64,000 nucleotides of DNA from Deltaproteobacteria bacterium (GTDB lineage Bacteria > Myxococcota > Kuafuiibacteriia > Kuafuiibacteriales > Kuafuiibacteriaceae): NCBI GenBank assembly GCA_020632995.1, contig JACKEN010000004.1:186001-250000 (forward strand), in the 5' to 3' direction. Under the pieces are notes generated by a model. The model had not been told where the DNA came from. It saw only the letters and a list, made by a program, of their open reading frames with translations, and ran no database searches. This document shows, piece by piece, positions 45,573 through 54,821 of this stretch (the stretch's first letter is position 1; every line of letters begins with the position of its first letter). Made by a program: the position numbers and the translations under genes.

Positions 45573-48353
45573 GTGACCGACAGCGTGCGCGCTACCTCCC
45601 CTCCGCGCCCTTGGCGTTCTTCTGGGCGCCTGAGCTCCCTGAGACCGAGAGACCCCACAGACCGCGGTGGACCGCGACGTGGTCGTGTCTGCGCCGCCGC
45701 CCCGAAGTACGAGCTGCTCCCGCACCTCCCGAGCGAGGCCAGCCTCCGGGGGGTTCGCCGCTCGGACGCGGTGTTCGTGCCTGGGCTGGGGCCGCTGCCC
45801 TCGGACGACCCCGGCCTGCGGAGCCAGGTCACGCGGGCGGTGCGCGGGCAAGGCATCGAGGCCGCTCGGCGGCACGTCCGGAGACCTCCGCGAGGGCGCG
45901 CCGCCGCGATGCGGGCCGGCGCAGAGGCGCTTGGCGCCGGCCCGGCTCTCGAGAGGGCCGCCGCGCTGCACGGGCTCGCGGACCGCGCCGACGCGGTGCT
46001 CGACGCGCTCGAGGCCGAGCGCGCGCGGGTGCAGGACGTCCTGCAGCCGTACGTGCTCCGGGAGGCGGACCGCATGCTCGCGGCGAGTCGGGCGCGGATC
46101 CTGGGCTCCGCGCGCAGTACTTCTTGCCCTCCGGCGCGCCCGCGACGCGGCGCTCACGGAGCTGCGCGCGGGCGCGAAGCAGCTCTGGGGTGCGCACGCC
46201 GAGGTCCGTCGGGCCGAGGCCACCCGAGCCCCGCGAGCGCGCGGTGCGGGTGAAGGCGGCCCGGGCGCGGCTCGACGTGGTCTACGCGGAGGTCCGAGAG
46301 GCGCACCCGCTGCTCACCAGCTTCGGCCCCGGCGCGTCGAACCTCGGCGTGCTGCGCGACCTGAGCATCGACCAGGTCCATGAGCGGGCCGGGTCCACGC
46401 CCGCGCCCGCTCGCCGACCCGCTCCGCGGCCTGCTCGACGGCATGGAGGGCGCGATCGAGGGCATGCAGGCTCGATTGCGCGAGGAGCCCGACGTGATCT
46501 GGCGGCTCCCGACCTCGTGCAGGCCACCCTGATCCGGGAGGGTGTCGACCCTCGGAGCATGCTCGCCGCGCGCACGCCCGCGACCTGACCCGGAAGGCGG
46601 GGCAAGACGGCGGCGCCTGGGCAACGGCGACGTCGCTGGTGGCGATGGGCCTCAGGGGTGGCGGCCTCGGTGCCGACGGGCGGGGCGAGCCTCGTGATCA
46701 GCGCGAGCGCGGCCGCGGTCGCGGACGGCTACCAGCTGTTCCTCGCCATCGACGCGTTCTCGCTCCAGGCGGACGCGGCGGGCACCGACCTCGAGCCGCG
46801 CCGCGCGCTTCGCCCACGACGCCCCGCCGGCCGGCGGGCTCCTGCTCGACGTGGCTGCCGCAGTGACCTCCGCGGTCGGGGCGGGCTTGGGCTGGCGTGC
46901 CCTCCGCGCGCGCCCGGATCCGCTCGGAGACATGGCCCGTGCGCTCGAGGGCGAGCTCGGGGCGGGGCGCGCGGAGCGGTGGTGCTGGCCCTCGGGGACG
47001 AGCACACCCTGCTCGAGGTGTTCGTGCGGACCGACCCGCGCTGTGGGCGCAGCTGGCAGACGTCGACCCCGCGACCCTGGAGGCGGCGACCCGCGCGCTC
47101 GGCCCCGAGCGCTGGGTGGAGTGGAGCGAAGCGCTGGGCCCGGAGGCGTTCGCGGACCTCGTCCGGCGGATGCCGGCGGAGTCATGGCCCCACCTGCTGG
47201 CGACGGAGATCGGACCCAAGGAGGCGCGCGCGGTGCTGGTCACCCTCCCGCAGGACGTCTTGCGGTCGCTCGCGCCGACCCTCAAGGGCCAGGGCCTCGT
47301 CGACCTCGCGGGTCAGCCCGGCGCGCACACGCTGACCCTCGCCGAGCCGTCGCCGTACGTGCGGCTCGATGGCGCGCTCGCCTACGACGCGCGCACCCCT
47401 TGCGCGGGGCGATGCCGCGAGGACCATCGCGGCGCGCGACGACTGGGCCGCGATGAAGCGGGAGCTGGGGCCGATCGGGGAGCGGGTGAAGCACGTCGAT
47501 GGCCAGGACATCCGGTGGATCCGGAAGCTGGCGGACGACCGGCGGAGCGGCACGAAGCCGACCGGCAGGCAGCTCACGGACCTCTCGGAACGCCTCGGCA
47601 TCGAGCGCGCGGAGGTGCGGCGGGTGATCGACGACCTCGCGGGCCTCCCGCCGCCGGTCCTGTCAGCGAGGGCGCGACGGATCGTCGCCGAGGCCCCCGA
47701 GCTGCGCTCCGGCCTCGAGGCGTTGGCCGCGAGCGACGCGCCGGTGGACTTGCAGCAGCGCACCTTGCGCTCGGTCGAGCGGGCGGTGACCGAGGAGCGC
47801 GCGGTGATCGACCGCGAACACCTCAGGGGCTGGCCTCGACGAGGTGGTGATCAGCAAGGGCTCGATCACCAGCGTGCTGTCGGATCGGATGCACGAGCTC
47901 GACTGGGCGCTGCGGGCGGTGCACGAAGGCCGGGTGATGGAGGGGACCACCGTGTTCCTGGGCGTGAAGCCGGGCACGCGCGTACAGCCTGCGGCGGGGG
48001 CCGGTGATCGAGCTGAAGGATGTGGCAGGCAAGACCAACGGCCTGTACGACCTGGACGTGGTATACCTGCGTCCGGACGGCAAGACGGTGGAGGTCGCGG
48101 AGGTGAAGCGGACGGCCAACGCGCTGTGGATGGCCATCAAGCAGGAGCGATCGGCACGAGTACTTGAAGAAGTTCACCGACTTCCGAAACTCCAACCGGG
48201 AGTCCGGGCAGCCGCTCGAGCTCACGATGGTGTTCGGGGAGCGCGGAGAAGAGGCGCTCGACATCCCCATTACCAAGGATGGCGAGACGGCTCGCGGATC
48301 TACTCGGTGATGATTGGGAGATCGTCTGGCCACCGGAGGAGCCGATCGAATGA
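45573..48353 (+). CDS. Large multi-domain effector-like protein with C-terminal PD-(D/E)xK nuclease-type domain (heavily frameshifted)
   Basis: About 920 residues, recognisable only across many frame changes. It starts at GTG 45573, followed by a Pro-rich leader and a long helical, Ala/Arg/Glu-rich body (45700-47830) with heptad-like patterns. Near 48000-48120 the chain reads P-V-I-E-L-K-D-V, L-Y-D-L-D-V-V-Y-L-R-P-D-G and V-E-V-A-E-V-K-R-T: an Asp on one strand and E-x-K on the next, the core of PD-(D/E)xK nucleases. With one base restored near 48292 the end becomes D-D-W-E-I-V-W-P-P-E-E-P-I-E-stop, whose TGA overlaps the next ATG (ATGA, 48350-48353). A variable toxin tip on a long body plus a coupled small gene is the layout of polymorphic toxins. 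Confidence 0.5.
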
Positions 48354-49043
48354 ACCCGAAGAGGCGGCTGCTCGCCGCGGCAGACATCCTGACCGAGCTT
48401 CCGGGGGGCACTGGGCGGCCGGGCTTCCACCCGGCGGCATCAGCGCACCCACCACCTTCGCTCTCCTCCGCGAGACCCACGAGGTCGTGCGGCGAACCCT
48501 CGCCGCTCTCGGACCCGAGACGGAGGACGAGGCCCGACGGGCGAGACGAAGACCCACGAATCCTTGCGATCGACAGAGTGCTGGTCGACAACTTCAAGGA
48601 CAGGCGCACGATGCACTCGGCCGCGCTTCGCAGCGACGATCGCCGAGCACGAGGCCATGCCCTCCCCCGGCCTCACCTGGGTAGGGGTCGCGCGGACGTG
48701 GGTGCGGGCGATCGTGGGCATGGTCTTCTCGCGCTCGCTCTCCGGCGTGCCGCTCTGCGGCTACCCTGACCCCGAAGGTCGCCGCGCCTACGCGCTCGCG
48801 TTCTTCGAACGGCACTGCCTGCTCTTCGACGACGAGACCCGGGCGGCGGTGCTCGACTCCCTCTCCGACTGTGTCGCCACCGACATCGAAGCCGTCGCCG
48901 CGCTGCTCTACGCCCACCTGAGCCGCGGCCGTCGCGTCACGAGGGCCATCGACACCATCTTCACCAAGGACTTCCAGGCCAAGATCAAGACCCATCGCTT
49001 CGAGTCCTTCCCCGACCCCGGCTGGGACCCCGACCCGGAGTAG
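48350..49043 (+). CDS. Putative immunity protein coupled to the effector-like gene (frameshifted)
   Basis: About 230 residues, cytosolic. ATG 48350 overlaps the restored stop of the upstream gene. The N-terminal part is M-N-P-K-R-R-L-L-A-A-A-D-I-L-T-E-L; after breaks near 48415, 48530 and 48640 it continues to a well-formed helical C-terminal half with A-L-A-F-F-E-R-H-C-L-L-F and R-A-I-D-T-I-F-T-K-D-F-Q-A-K-I-K. No known immunity family is recognised. The assignment rests on position and coupling with a nuclease-tipped protein. Confidence 0.45.
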
Positions 49044-49112
49044 GCGCAGGCCTGTTGCTCCACGCCGGAGGTGGTTGACGAACGCGAGTACGCTGGCCGA
49101 CCAAGGACCACC

Positions 49113-50579
49113 GTGAGCATCGACAACGCGCGCTCGGTCTGGAGCACACCTACGCCTGCCGCGCTGGAGGGGCTCTACGCGCCCATCGACCCCGCAGGCT
49201 TCCCCAGCCCGCACTCCTGCTCCTGAACCGGCCCCTGGCCACCGCCTTGGGGCTGGATCCGGCCTGGCTTGAAGCCCACGGCGCCGCCGTCCTCTCCGGC
49301 TCGGCGGTGCTGGAGGGCACGCGCCCCTGGCCCAGGCCTACGCCGGCCACCAGTTCGGGCACTTCAACCCCAGATTGGGCGACGGGCGCGCTCCTGATCG
49401 GCGAGGTGGTGGACCCGGCCGGCCGCCGCTTCGATCTGCACCTCAAGGGCGCCGGGACCACCTTCTCCCGCCAGGGGACGGCCGCGCCGCCCTGGACTCT
49501 GCCCTGCGCGAGTACATCGTGAGCGAGGCGATGCACGCGCTCGGCATCCCCACCACGCGCTCGCTCGCGGTGGTGACCACCGGCGAGACCGTCCTCCGCC
49601 AGCGCGCGGCGCCCGGGGCGGTCCTGACCCGGGTGGCGGCCAGCCACCTCCGGATCGGCACCCTGGAGCTCTTCGCGTCCCTCGACGACCGTGACGCGCT
49701 CCAGCGTCTGGTGCAATACAGCCTGCAACGCCACTACCCCGAACGGGGCCCACGGCGGCGCGGTCGCCCTCCTCCTCGAGGCGGTGGCCAGCGCCCAGGC
49801 CCGCCTGATCGCGCGCTGGATGGCGGTGGGCTTCGTGCATGGCGTGATGAACACCGACAACGTGGCGCTCTCGGGCGAGACCATCGACTTCGGCCCCTGC
49901 GCGTTCATGGACGCCTCACGACCCGGACACCGTCTTCAGCCAGATCGACCAGCAGGGCTGCTATCGGTACGGCCACCAGCCGGGGATCGGGGCCTGGAAC
50001 ATGGCCCGCATGGCCGAGGCCCTCCTGGGCTCCTGGCCGACGACCGCCAGGCCGCGATCGAGCTCGGCCAGGCCACCCTGGATCGCTTCCAGAGCGAGCT
50101 GCGGGCCACCTGGCTGGACCTCATGCGCGCCAAGCTGGGCCTGCCAGGGGCAGAGGACGACGACGGGGCGCTGATCCAGGCGCTCCTCGACGCCATGGCG
50201 CGCGCGCGCGCGGACTACACCCTCACCTTCCGGCGGCTGGCCGACGGCCTCGAGCACGAAACGCAACCAGACCTGCACCCCGAGATCAGGGCCTGGCTGC
50301 CGCGCTGGCGGGCGCGCCTGGGCGCTTCGGCGCCGAAGCAGATGAACCAGGTCAACCCGCTCTACATCCCGCGCAACCACAAGGTGGAGGAGGCCCTGAG
50401 CGCCGCGCTGGCGGCGACCTGGGCCCGACCACGCGCCTGCTGGAGGTCCTCGCCCGGCCCTTCGAGGCCCAGCCCGGCTGCGAGGCCTACGCCGAGCCAG
50501 CCCCGAGAGCTTCAGGTGCTACCAGACCCACTGCAACACGCTGAGCGGGCGGCCGGGCGCTGGTGCCGAAATTTCGTGA
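49113..50579 (+). CDS. selO: Protein adenylyltransferase SelO (YdiU family), frameshifted
   Basis: About 488 residues from GTG 49113. It is a pseudokinase that transfers AMP to proteins; in E. coli it acts on redox proteins. Family landmarks across frames: A-Y-A-G-H-Q-F-G-H-F-N-P-R-L-G-D-G-R-A (glycine loop region), D-L-H-L-K-G-A-G, R-E-Y-I-V-S-E-A-M-H-A-L-G-I-P-T-T-R, the metal/catalytic H-G-V-M-N-T-D-N and I-D-F-G-P, then I-P-R-N-H-K-V-E-E-A-L. The C-terminus (S-F-R-C-Y-Q-T-H-C-N-T) has a Cys where selenocysteine occurs in eukaryotes. Breaks are near 49215, 49330, 49480, 49745, 49917, 50030 and 50425. It lies 110 bp upstream of a sigma-54-driven redox operon. Confidence 0.9.
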
Positions 50580-50604
50580 CAGGCACGAGGTCTCGCCGCC
50601 TCTT

Positions 50605-50620
50605 TGACGATATCTCGTCA
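50605..50620. promoter_or_regulatory. TGACGA-N4-TCGTCA palindrome, candidate activator site
   Basis: Centred about 50 bp upstream of the -24/-12 element at 50661. Its arms (TGACG...CGTCA) match those of the three operators at 20677-20741 but with a six- instead of four-base spacer. Confidence 0.45.
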
Positions 50621-50660
50621 TCAGTTTCACCGCTTCGACCTGATTTCAACCACTTACGGC

Positions 50661-50675
50661 TGGCATCGCTGTTGC
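50661..50675 (+). promoter_or_regulatory. Sigma-54 (-24/-12) promoter of the disulfide oxidoreductase/peroxiredoxin operon
   Basis: TGGCATC-GCTG-TTGC followed by GA, with correct GG/GC spacing. The ATG at 50690 is 14 nt past the -12 GC. The surrounding ~90 bp is clearly AT-richer than average. Confidence 0.6.
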
Positions 50676-50689
50676 GAATGGCTCGCAGC

Positions 50690-52097
50690 ATGATGTCGAA
50701 GCGTTTGGACGTGGACGTCGCGGTGGTCGGCGCGGGCACCGCCGGCCTGGCCGCGCATCGGGCGGCGGGCTGCGGGCGCCCGGAGCGTGCTCATCGAGGC
50801 GGGCCCCAGGGGCACCACCTGCGCCCGCGAGGGCTGCATGCCGAGCAAGCTGCTCATCGCGGCGGCGGAGGCGGCCCACGCGGCGGCCAGCGCCTCCGGG
50901 TTCGGCGTGTACGCCGGGCCGGTGCGGGTGGACGGCCGGGCGGTCAGCGGCGCGGGTGCGGGCGGAGCAGGACCGGTTCGTCGGCTTCGTGGTGGAGGGC
51001 CACCAGGCCCTGCCGGCCGAGGAGCGCCTCGAGGGCCTGGCCCGCTTCGTGCGGGACGGCGTCCTCGACGTGGGCGGGGTGGAGGTCCACGCCCGCCGCG
51101 TGGTGCTTCGCCACCGGGTCGTCGCCGAAGATCATCCCCTGTTCGAGCAGGTGCAAGATCGCTTGCTCACCAGCCGCGACGTCTTCGAGTGGGACGACCT
51201 GCCGGAGTCGGTGGCGTTGTTCGGGCCCGGGGTCATCGGCCTCTGAGCTCGGCCAGGCCCTGGCCCGGCTCGGGGTGCGGGTGCGCATCTTCGGGGTGAG
51301 CGGGTCGGTGGGCCCCCTGACGGACCCGGTGGTGCGGGCGGCCGCCGCCGACGCGCTCTCCGAGGAGGTGCCGCTCCATCCCGACGTCGAGATCGAATGG
51401 GTCCGACCGGTGCAGGGCGGGGTCGAGGTGCGCTGGCGCGAGGACGTCGCGGTTCGGCAAGACCGCTTTCAGTACGTGCTGTCCGCCATCGGCCGGGTCC
51501 CCAACCTGGCGGGGCTGGGGCTCGAGAACACCTCGCTGCCCCGGGACGCCTGCGGCAGGCTGGTCTTCGACCCGCGGACCCTCCAGGTGGGCGACGCCCC
51601 CGGTGTTCGTGGCGGGCGACGTCAACGACGACCGGCCCCTCTTGCACGAGGCGGCGGACGAGGGGCGGATCGCGGGCGAGAACGCGGCCCGCTACCCCGA
51701 CGTGCAGGCTGGCCTGCGGCGCTCGCCCATCGGGGTGGTCTTCTCGGACCCCCAGATCGCGATGGTGGGCGACCGCTACGTCGACCTCGGGGCCGGGACG
51801 TCGCCATCGGCGAGGTGTCCTTCGCCGACCAGGGCCGCAGCCGGGTGATGCGGCAGAACCGCGGCCACCTCCGGTGTACGCAGATCGCCAGACCGGCCGC
51901 TTCCTGGGGGGCGGAGATGGTGGGGCCGCGGGCCGAGCACCTCGCCCACTCCTGGCGGCCTGGGCCCACCAGGCCGGGCTCACCGTGCCCCAGATGCTCG
52001 ACATGCCCTTCTACCACCCGGTGGTGGAGGAGGGTTGCGCACCGCGCTCCGTGGGGCGCGAGATCGACTGGCTCCGGCGCTCCGCCGGGCCGCCTGA
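50690..52097 (+). CDS. Pyridine nucleotide-disulfide oxidoreductase, dihydrolipoamide dehydrogenase-like (frameshifted)
   Basis: About 465 residues. FAD loop V-V-G-A-G-T-A-G-L-A-A (residues ~11-21); redox disulfide in C-A-R-E-G-C-M-P-S-K, the C-x4-C of this family; NAD-binding A-L-F-G-P-G-V-I-G-L-E-L-G-Q-A-L; second FAD motif V-F-V-A-G-D-V-N-D-D; and an interface region P-F-Y-H-P-V-V-E-E-G near the end. Breaks are near 50762, 50948, 51244, 51600, 51795, 51880 and 52045; with these fixed it ends L-R-R-A-A-stop at 52097. It likely reduces a small thiol carrier or the glutaredoxin-peroxiredoxin encoded next. A sigma-54 promoter precedes it. Confidence 0.85.
51153..51166. repeat. Exact GCAAG-N4-CTTGC palindrome (site 9 of 9)
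   Basis: Spacer ATCG. Inside the disulfide oxidoreductase gene, read as CAA-GAT-CGC-TTG. Confidence 0.75.
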
Positions 52098-52151
52098 GAA
52101 ATACACGATACGCAACTTGAGTTGCTCGACCAAGAAGGAGATAGAAGAGTC

Positions 52152-52882
52152 ATGAAAGAGAACCGTGAAGGTCAGAAGGTCCCCAACGTCAGCTTCCGCG
52201 TCCCGCGACAAGGACGGCAACTGGAACACGGTGACCACCGACGACCTGTTCGCCAACAAGAAGGTGGTGGTGTTCGCCCTCCCGGCGCCTTCACCCCACC
52301 TGCTCCAGCTCGCACCTGCCGCGCTACAACCAGCTCGCCGACGACTTCAAGGCGGCGGGGGTGGACGACATCCTCTGCGTGTCGGTCAACGACACCTTCG
52401 TGATGAACGCCTGGCAGGAGGATCAGGGCGCCGACCGCATCACCTTCGTACCCGACGGGAACGGTGAGTTCTCCAAGGGCATGGGGATGCTGGTGGACAA
52501 GGACGACCTCGGCTTCGGGGCGCGCTCCTGGCGCTACTCGATGCTGGTGAACAACGGCGTCGTCGAGAAGATGTTCATCGAGGAGGAGCGCCCGGCGACC
52601 CCTTCTGACGTCTCCGACGCCGACACCATGCTGAAGTACCTGGGCGGCACCGCGAAGCCGGACATCCTGCTGTTCACCAAGCCCGGCTGCACCCACTGCG
52701 CCCGCGCCAAGCGGATGCTCGACGAGGCCGGTCTGCCCTACGCCGAGCTGCCCACCAGCCCGCGGATCCTGCGCGCCCTCCCTGGCGCCCGGACCACGCC
52801 CCAGGTGTTCGTGGACGGCAAGCACGTCGTCGGCACCGCCGACGACCTGGCCACCTGGCTCACCGCGCGGCTGTCGAAGTAG
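52152..52882 (+). CDS. Peroxiredoxin-glutaredoxin hybrid (Prx5-Grx type), frameshifted near 52205 and 52290
   Basis: About 243 residues from ATG 52152 (AAGGAG ribosome site). The N-terminal peroxiredoxin-5 domain reads V-V-V-F-A-L-P-G-A-F-T-P-T-C once a missing C is restored in the CCCC run near 52290, exposing the peroxidatic Cys, followed by S-S-S-H-L-P-R-Y and V-S-V-N-D-T-F-V-M-N-A-W. The C-terminal glutaredoxin domain (residues ~170-243) has the redox site C-T-H-C and T-T-P-Q-V-F-V. Such hybrids reduce peroxides with glutathione. It is the second gene of the sigma-54 redox operon. Confidence 0.9.
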
Positions 52883-54821
52883 CCATCCGGGGACGCGGAG
52901 CACCAGCGCCGCGTCCCTCGCCTTGGTCACCGCGTCGAAGAACGTGCCCAGGGCCGCGTGCTCCTCGCTCGTGTACCAGCGCGAGGGGAGGCGGAGCTCC
53001 TCCTCCACCTCGAGCGCCCTGCCGTGGGGCCGCACCGTCCGAGAGTAGTAGCCCAGCGGGCCCTCGACCTTCGCGTCGTCGGGCGCGTCGAGGACCACGC
53101 CGCCGGCCGGGATCTGCAAGCTGACCTGCCGCGTGAAGGATACCGACGGCCCGACCCAATACGGCGCGGGCCGGGCGGGGAGCGCGCGCTCGAGTCGGGC
53201 GTACCGAAGAGCTGCTCGAGGGTGGCGGAGAAGAGGTCGCCGCTCGCGAGCAGGCCCCGCGCGCGAGCAGGACGTCCTGCACCTCCGCCGTCACCACGTC
53301 GTCGCCGAGCTGCCAGCGCACCTCGCCGTCCGCCCAGGCGTCGAGGAAGCGCTTGGCCTCCGCGTCGCGATCCGACTGGTCCCGAGGGCCGTCCCCGAAG
53401 CGTCGGTTGATCTCTCGCGCCTCGACGCCGCGGAGGCGGACCTCGCCCCGCTTCAGCATCACGCCGCGCGGGCTGAGGGCGAGGGTGAGGCGCTCCGCTC
53501 GAGGCGTCGCCTCGGCCAACGGCAGGGTACGTTCCATCACGGCCACCGCCGGGGCCGGGGCACGGAGGGGTCGCCGTTCGAGCTCGCGGGCGTGGGCGTC
53601 ACCTTCCACCCCACCAGGCCGGCCAGGGTGGGGGCGGACCTCGTCCACTCCGCAGGCATCACAGCCCGGATCCAGCACGAGGGACTCGCCTCCACCACGA
53701 CGAGGAGCACGTCCTTGTCGAGGTCGGCGGGCGCGGCTTGACCGGATCCGCCTCGGGCAGCGAGGCCACCACCATGCGGGGACGAGGCCCATGCCCTCCA
53801 GGAGGGCGGCGAGCACCGCGCTGCGCTCCCAGCTCGTCCCCGAGCGGTCGGTCACGACCTCCTTCACCGGCCGGATGTGCTGCCGGTCCCACCGGAAGGG
53901 CTGCCTTCGCAGCTTGTCTTGCACCCACCGCAGGGCGCGGGCCGCGCGGGCGCGAGGGGGCTCGTCGGCGCCCGGGCCTGGGAGGTCGGCCGGCAGCGCC
54001 GCGTCCTTCCGGCTCGCCTCGAACTCCTCGGAGACCTCCTCGAACGGTCCCGCCCAGTCTCGGAGCACCGACCTGGACCTGCCGTTCGCGACGATGCCCT
54101 CCATCGCCGCCACCACCTCGGGCGCCTCCTCACCGGCGACCGGGATGTGGTCCACCAGCCGAGCCAGCAGGCCGTCGGGGGTGCGCTCGGTGCGCCAGGG
54201 CGCGCCGTGGGGCTCCAGGCGCAGCTCGGGCTGGGGCACGAGGCTGTACCACGCCAGGCTGCCGGGCGTGCGCCACCCGCCCGAGACCACCCGGAGCTCC
54301 GCGTCGCGGATGGGGAGGGCGGGGAGGTCCAGCGCCACCCGGCTCGACCAGCCACGCGCCTCGTGCGCGTAGGTCAGCTCCACCACGCTGCCGGGCACCA
54401 CGTGCCGGAAGGGGATGAGGGTGAGGGGCTGCGCGTTGCCCCTCAGATCTTCGAAGACCTTGGTGTTCCACAGCTCCTCGGCCTCGAAGCGCACGGTGGA
54501 GCCGTCGGGCCGATGGGTGACCGCCTCGAGGCCCTGGATGTCCAGGGGTCGCAGCCAGATGAGCTGGGTGGCGTGCGTCAGCGCCTCGGGGCGGCGGACG
54601 AGCACCGCCATGTGCACCGAGACCCGCATGACGGGCTGGTACTGGCCCACGAACATGTACTCGACGTGGCGCTTGTAGCTCAGCACCACCGCCGGCGCCT
54701 CCGGCGCGAAGGCCTCGTGCCCCGACACGCGAAGGCGGGCGTCCAGGCCGTAATGGTTGATGCCGCAGCCGGACACGGCCACCGCCCCGAGCAGGAGCGT
54801 GAAGCGCAAGCTCGCTTTCAT
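52860..54821 (-). CDS. DUF3857/transglutaminase-type lipoprotein (frameshifted)
   Basis: About 640 residues from ATG 54821. The signal peptide ends V-S-G-C (lipobox). Residues ~40-230 are the DUF3857 beta domain (H-V-E-Y-M-F-V-G-Q-Y-Q-P, then V-P-G-S-V-V-E-L-T-Y-A). A transglutaminase-like core follows (A-L-R-W-V-Q-D-K-L, D-R-S-G-T-S-W-E-R-S-A-V-L-A-A-L-L, with Ser where the catalytic Cys often sits, so possibly inactive), and a DUF3858-like C-terminal domain. Breaks are near 53785, 53600, 53270, 53170 and 52875. The start overlaps the stop of the upstream homologue as ATGA, so the two form a tandem operon. Confidence 0.8.
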   Translation of the reverse strand: MKASLRFTLLLGAVAVSGCGINHYGLDARLRVSGHEAFAPEAPAVVLSYKRHVEYMFVGQYQPVMRVSVHMAVLVRRPEALTHATQLIWLRPLDIQGLEAVTHRPDGSTVRFEAEELWNTKVFEDLRGNAQPLTLIPFRHVVPGSVVELTYAHEARGWSSRVALDLPALPIRDAELRVVSGGWRTPGSLAWYSLVPQPELRLEPHGAPWRTERTPDGLLARLVDHIPVAGEEAPEVVAAMEGIVANGRSRSVLRDWAGPFEEVSEEFEASRKDAALPADLPGPGADEPPRARAARALRWVQDKLRRQPFRWDRQHIRPVKEVVTDRSGTSWERSAVLAALLEGMGLVPAWWWPRCPRRIRSSRARRPRQGRAPRRGGGESLVLDPGCDACGVDEVRPHPGRPGGVEGDAHARELERRPLRAPAPAVAVMERTLPLAEATPRAERLTLALSPRGVMLKRGEVRLRGVEAREINRRFGDGPRDQSDRDAEAKRFLDAWADGEVRWQLGDDVVTAEVQDVLLARGACSRAATSSPPPSSSSSVRPTRARAPRPARAVLGRAVGILHAAGQLADPGRRRGPRRARRREGRGPAGLLLSDGAAPRQGARGGGGAPPPLALVHERGARGPGHVLRRGDQGEGRGAGAPRPRMATSTAAR

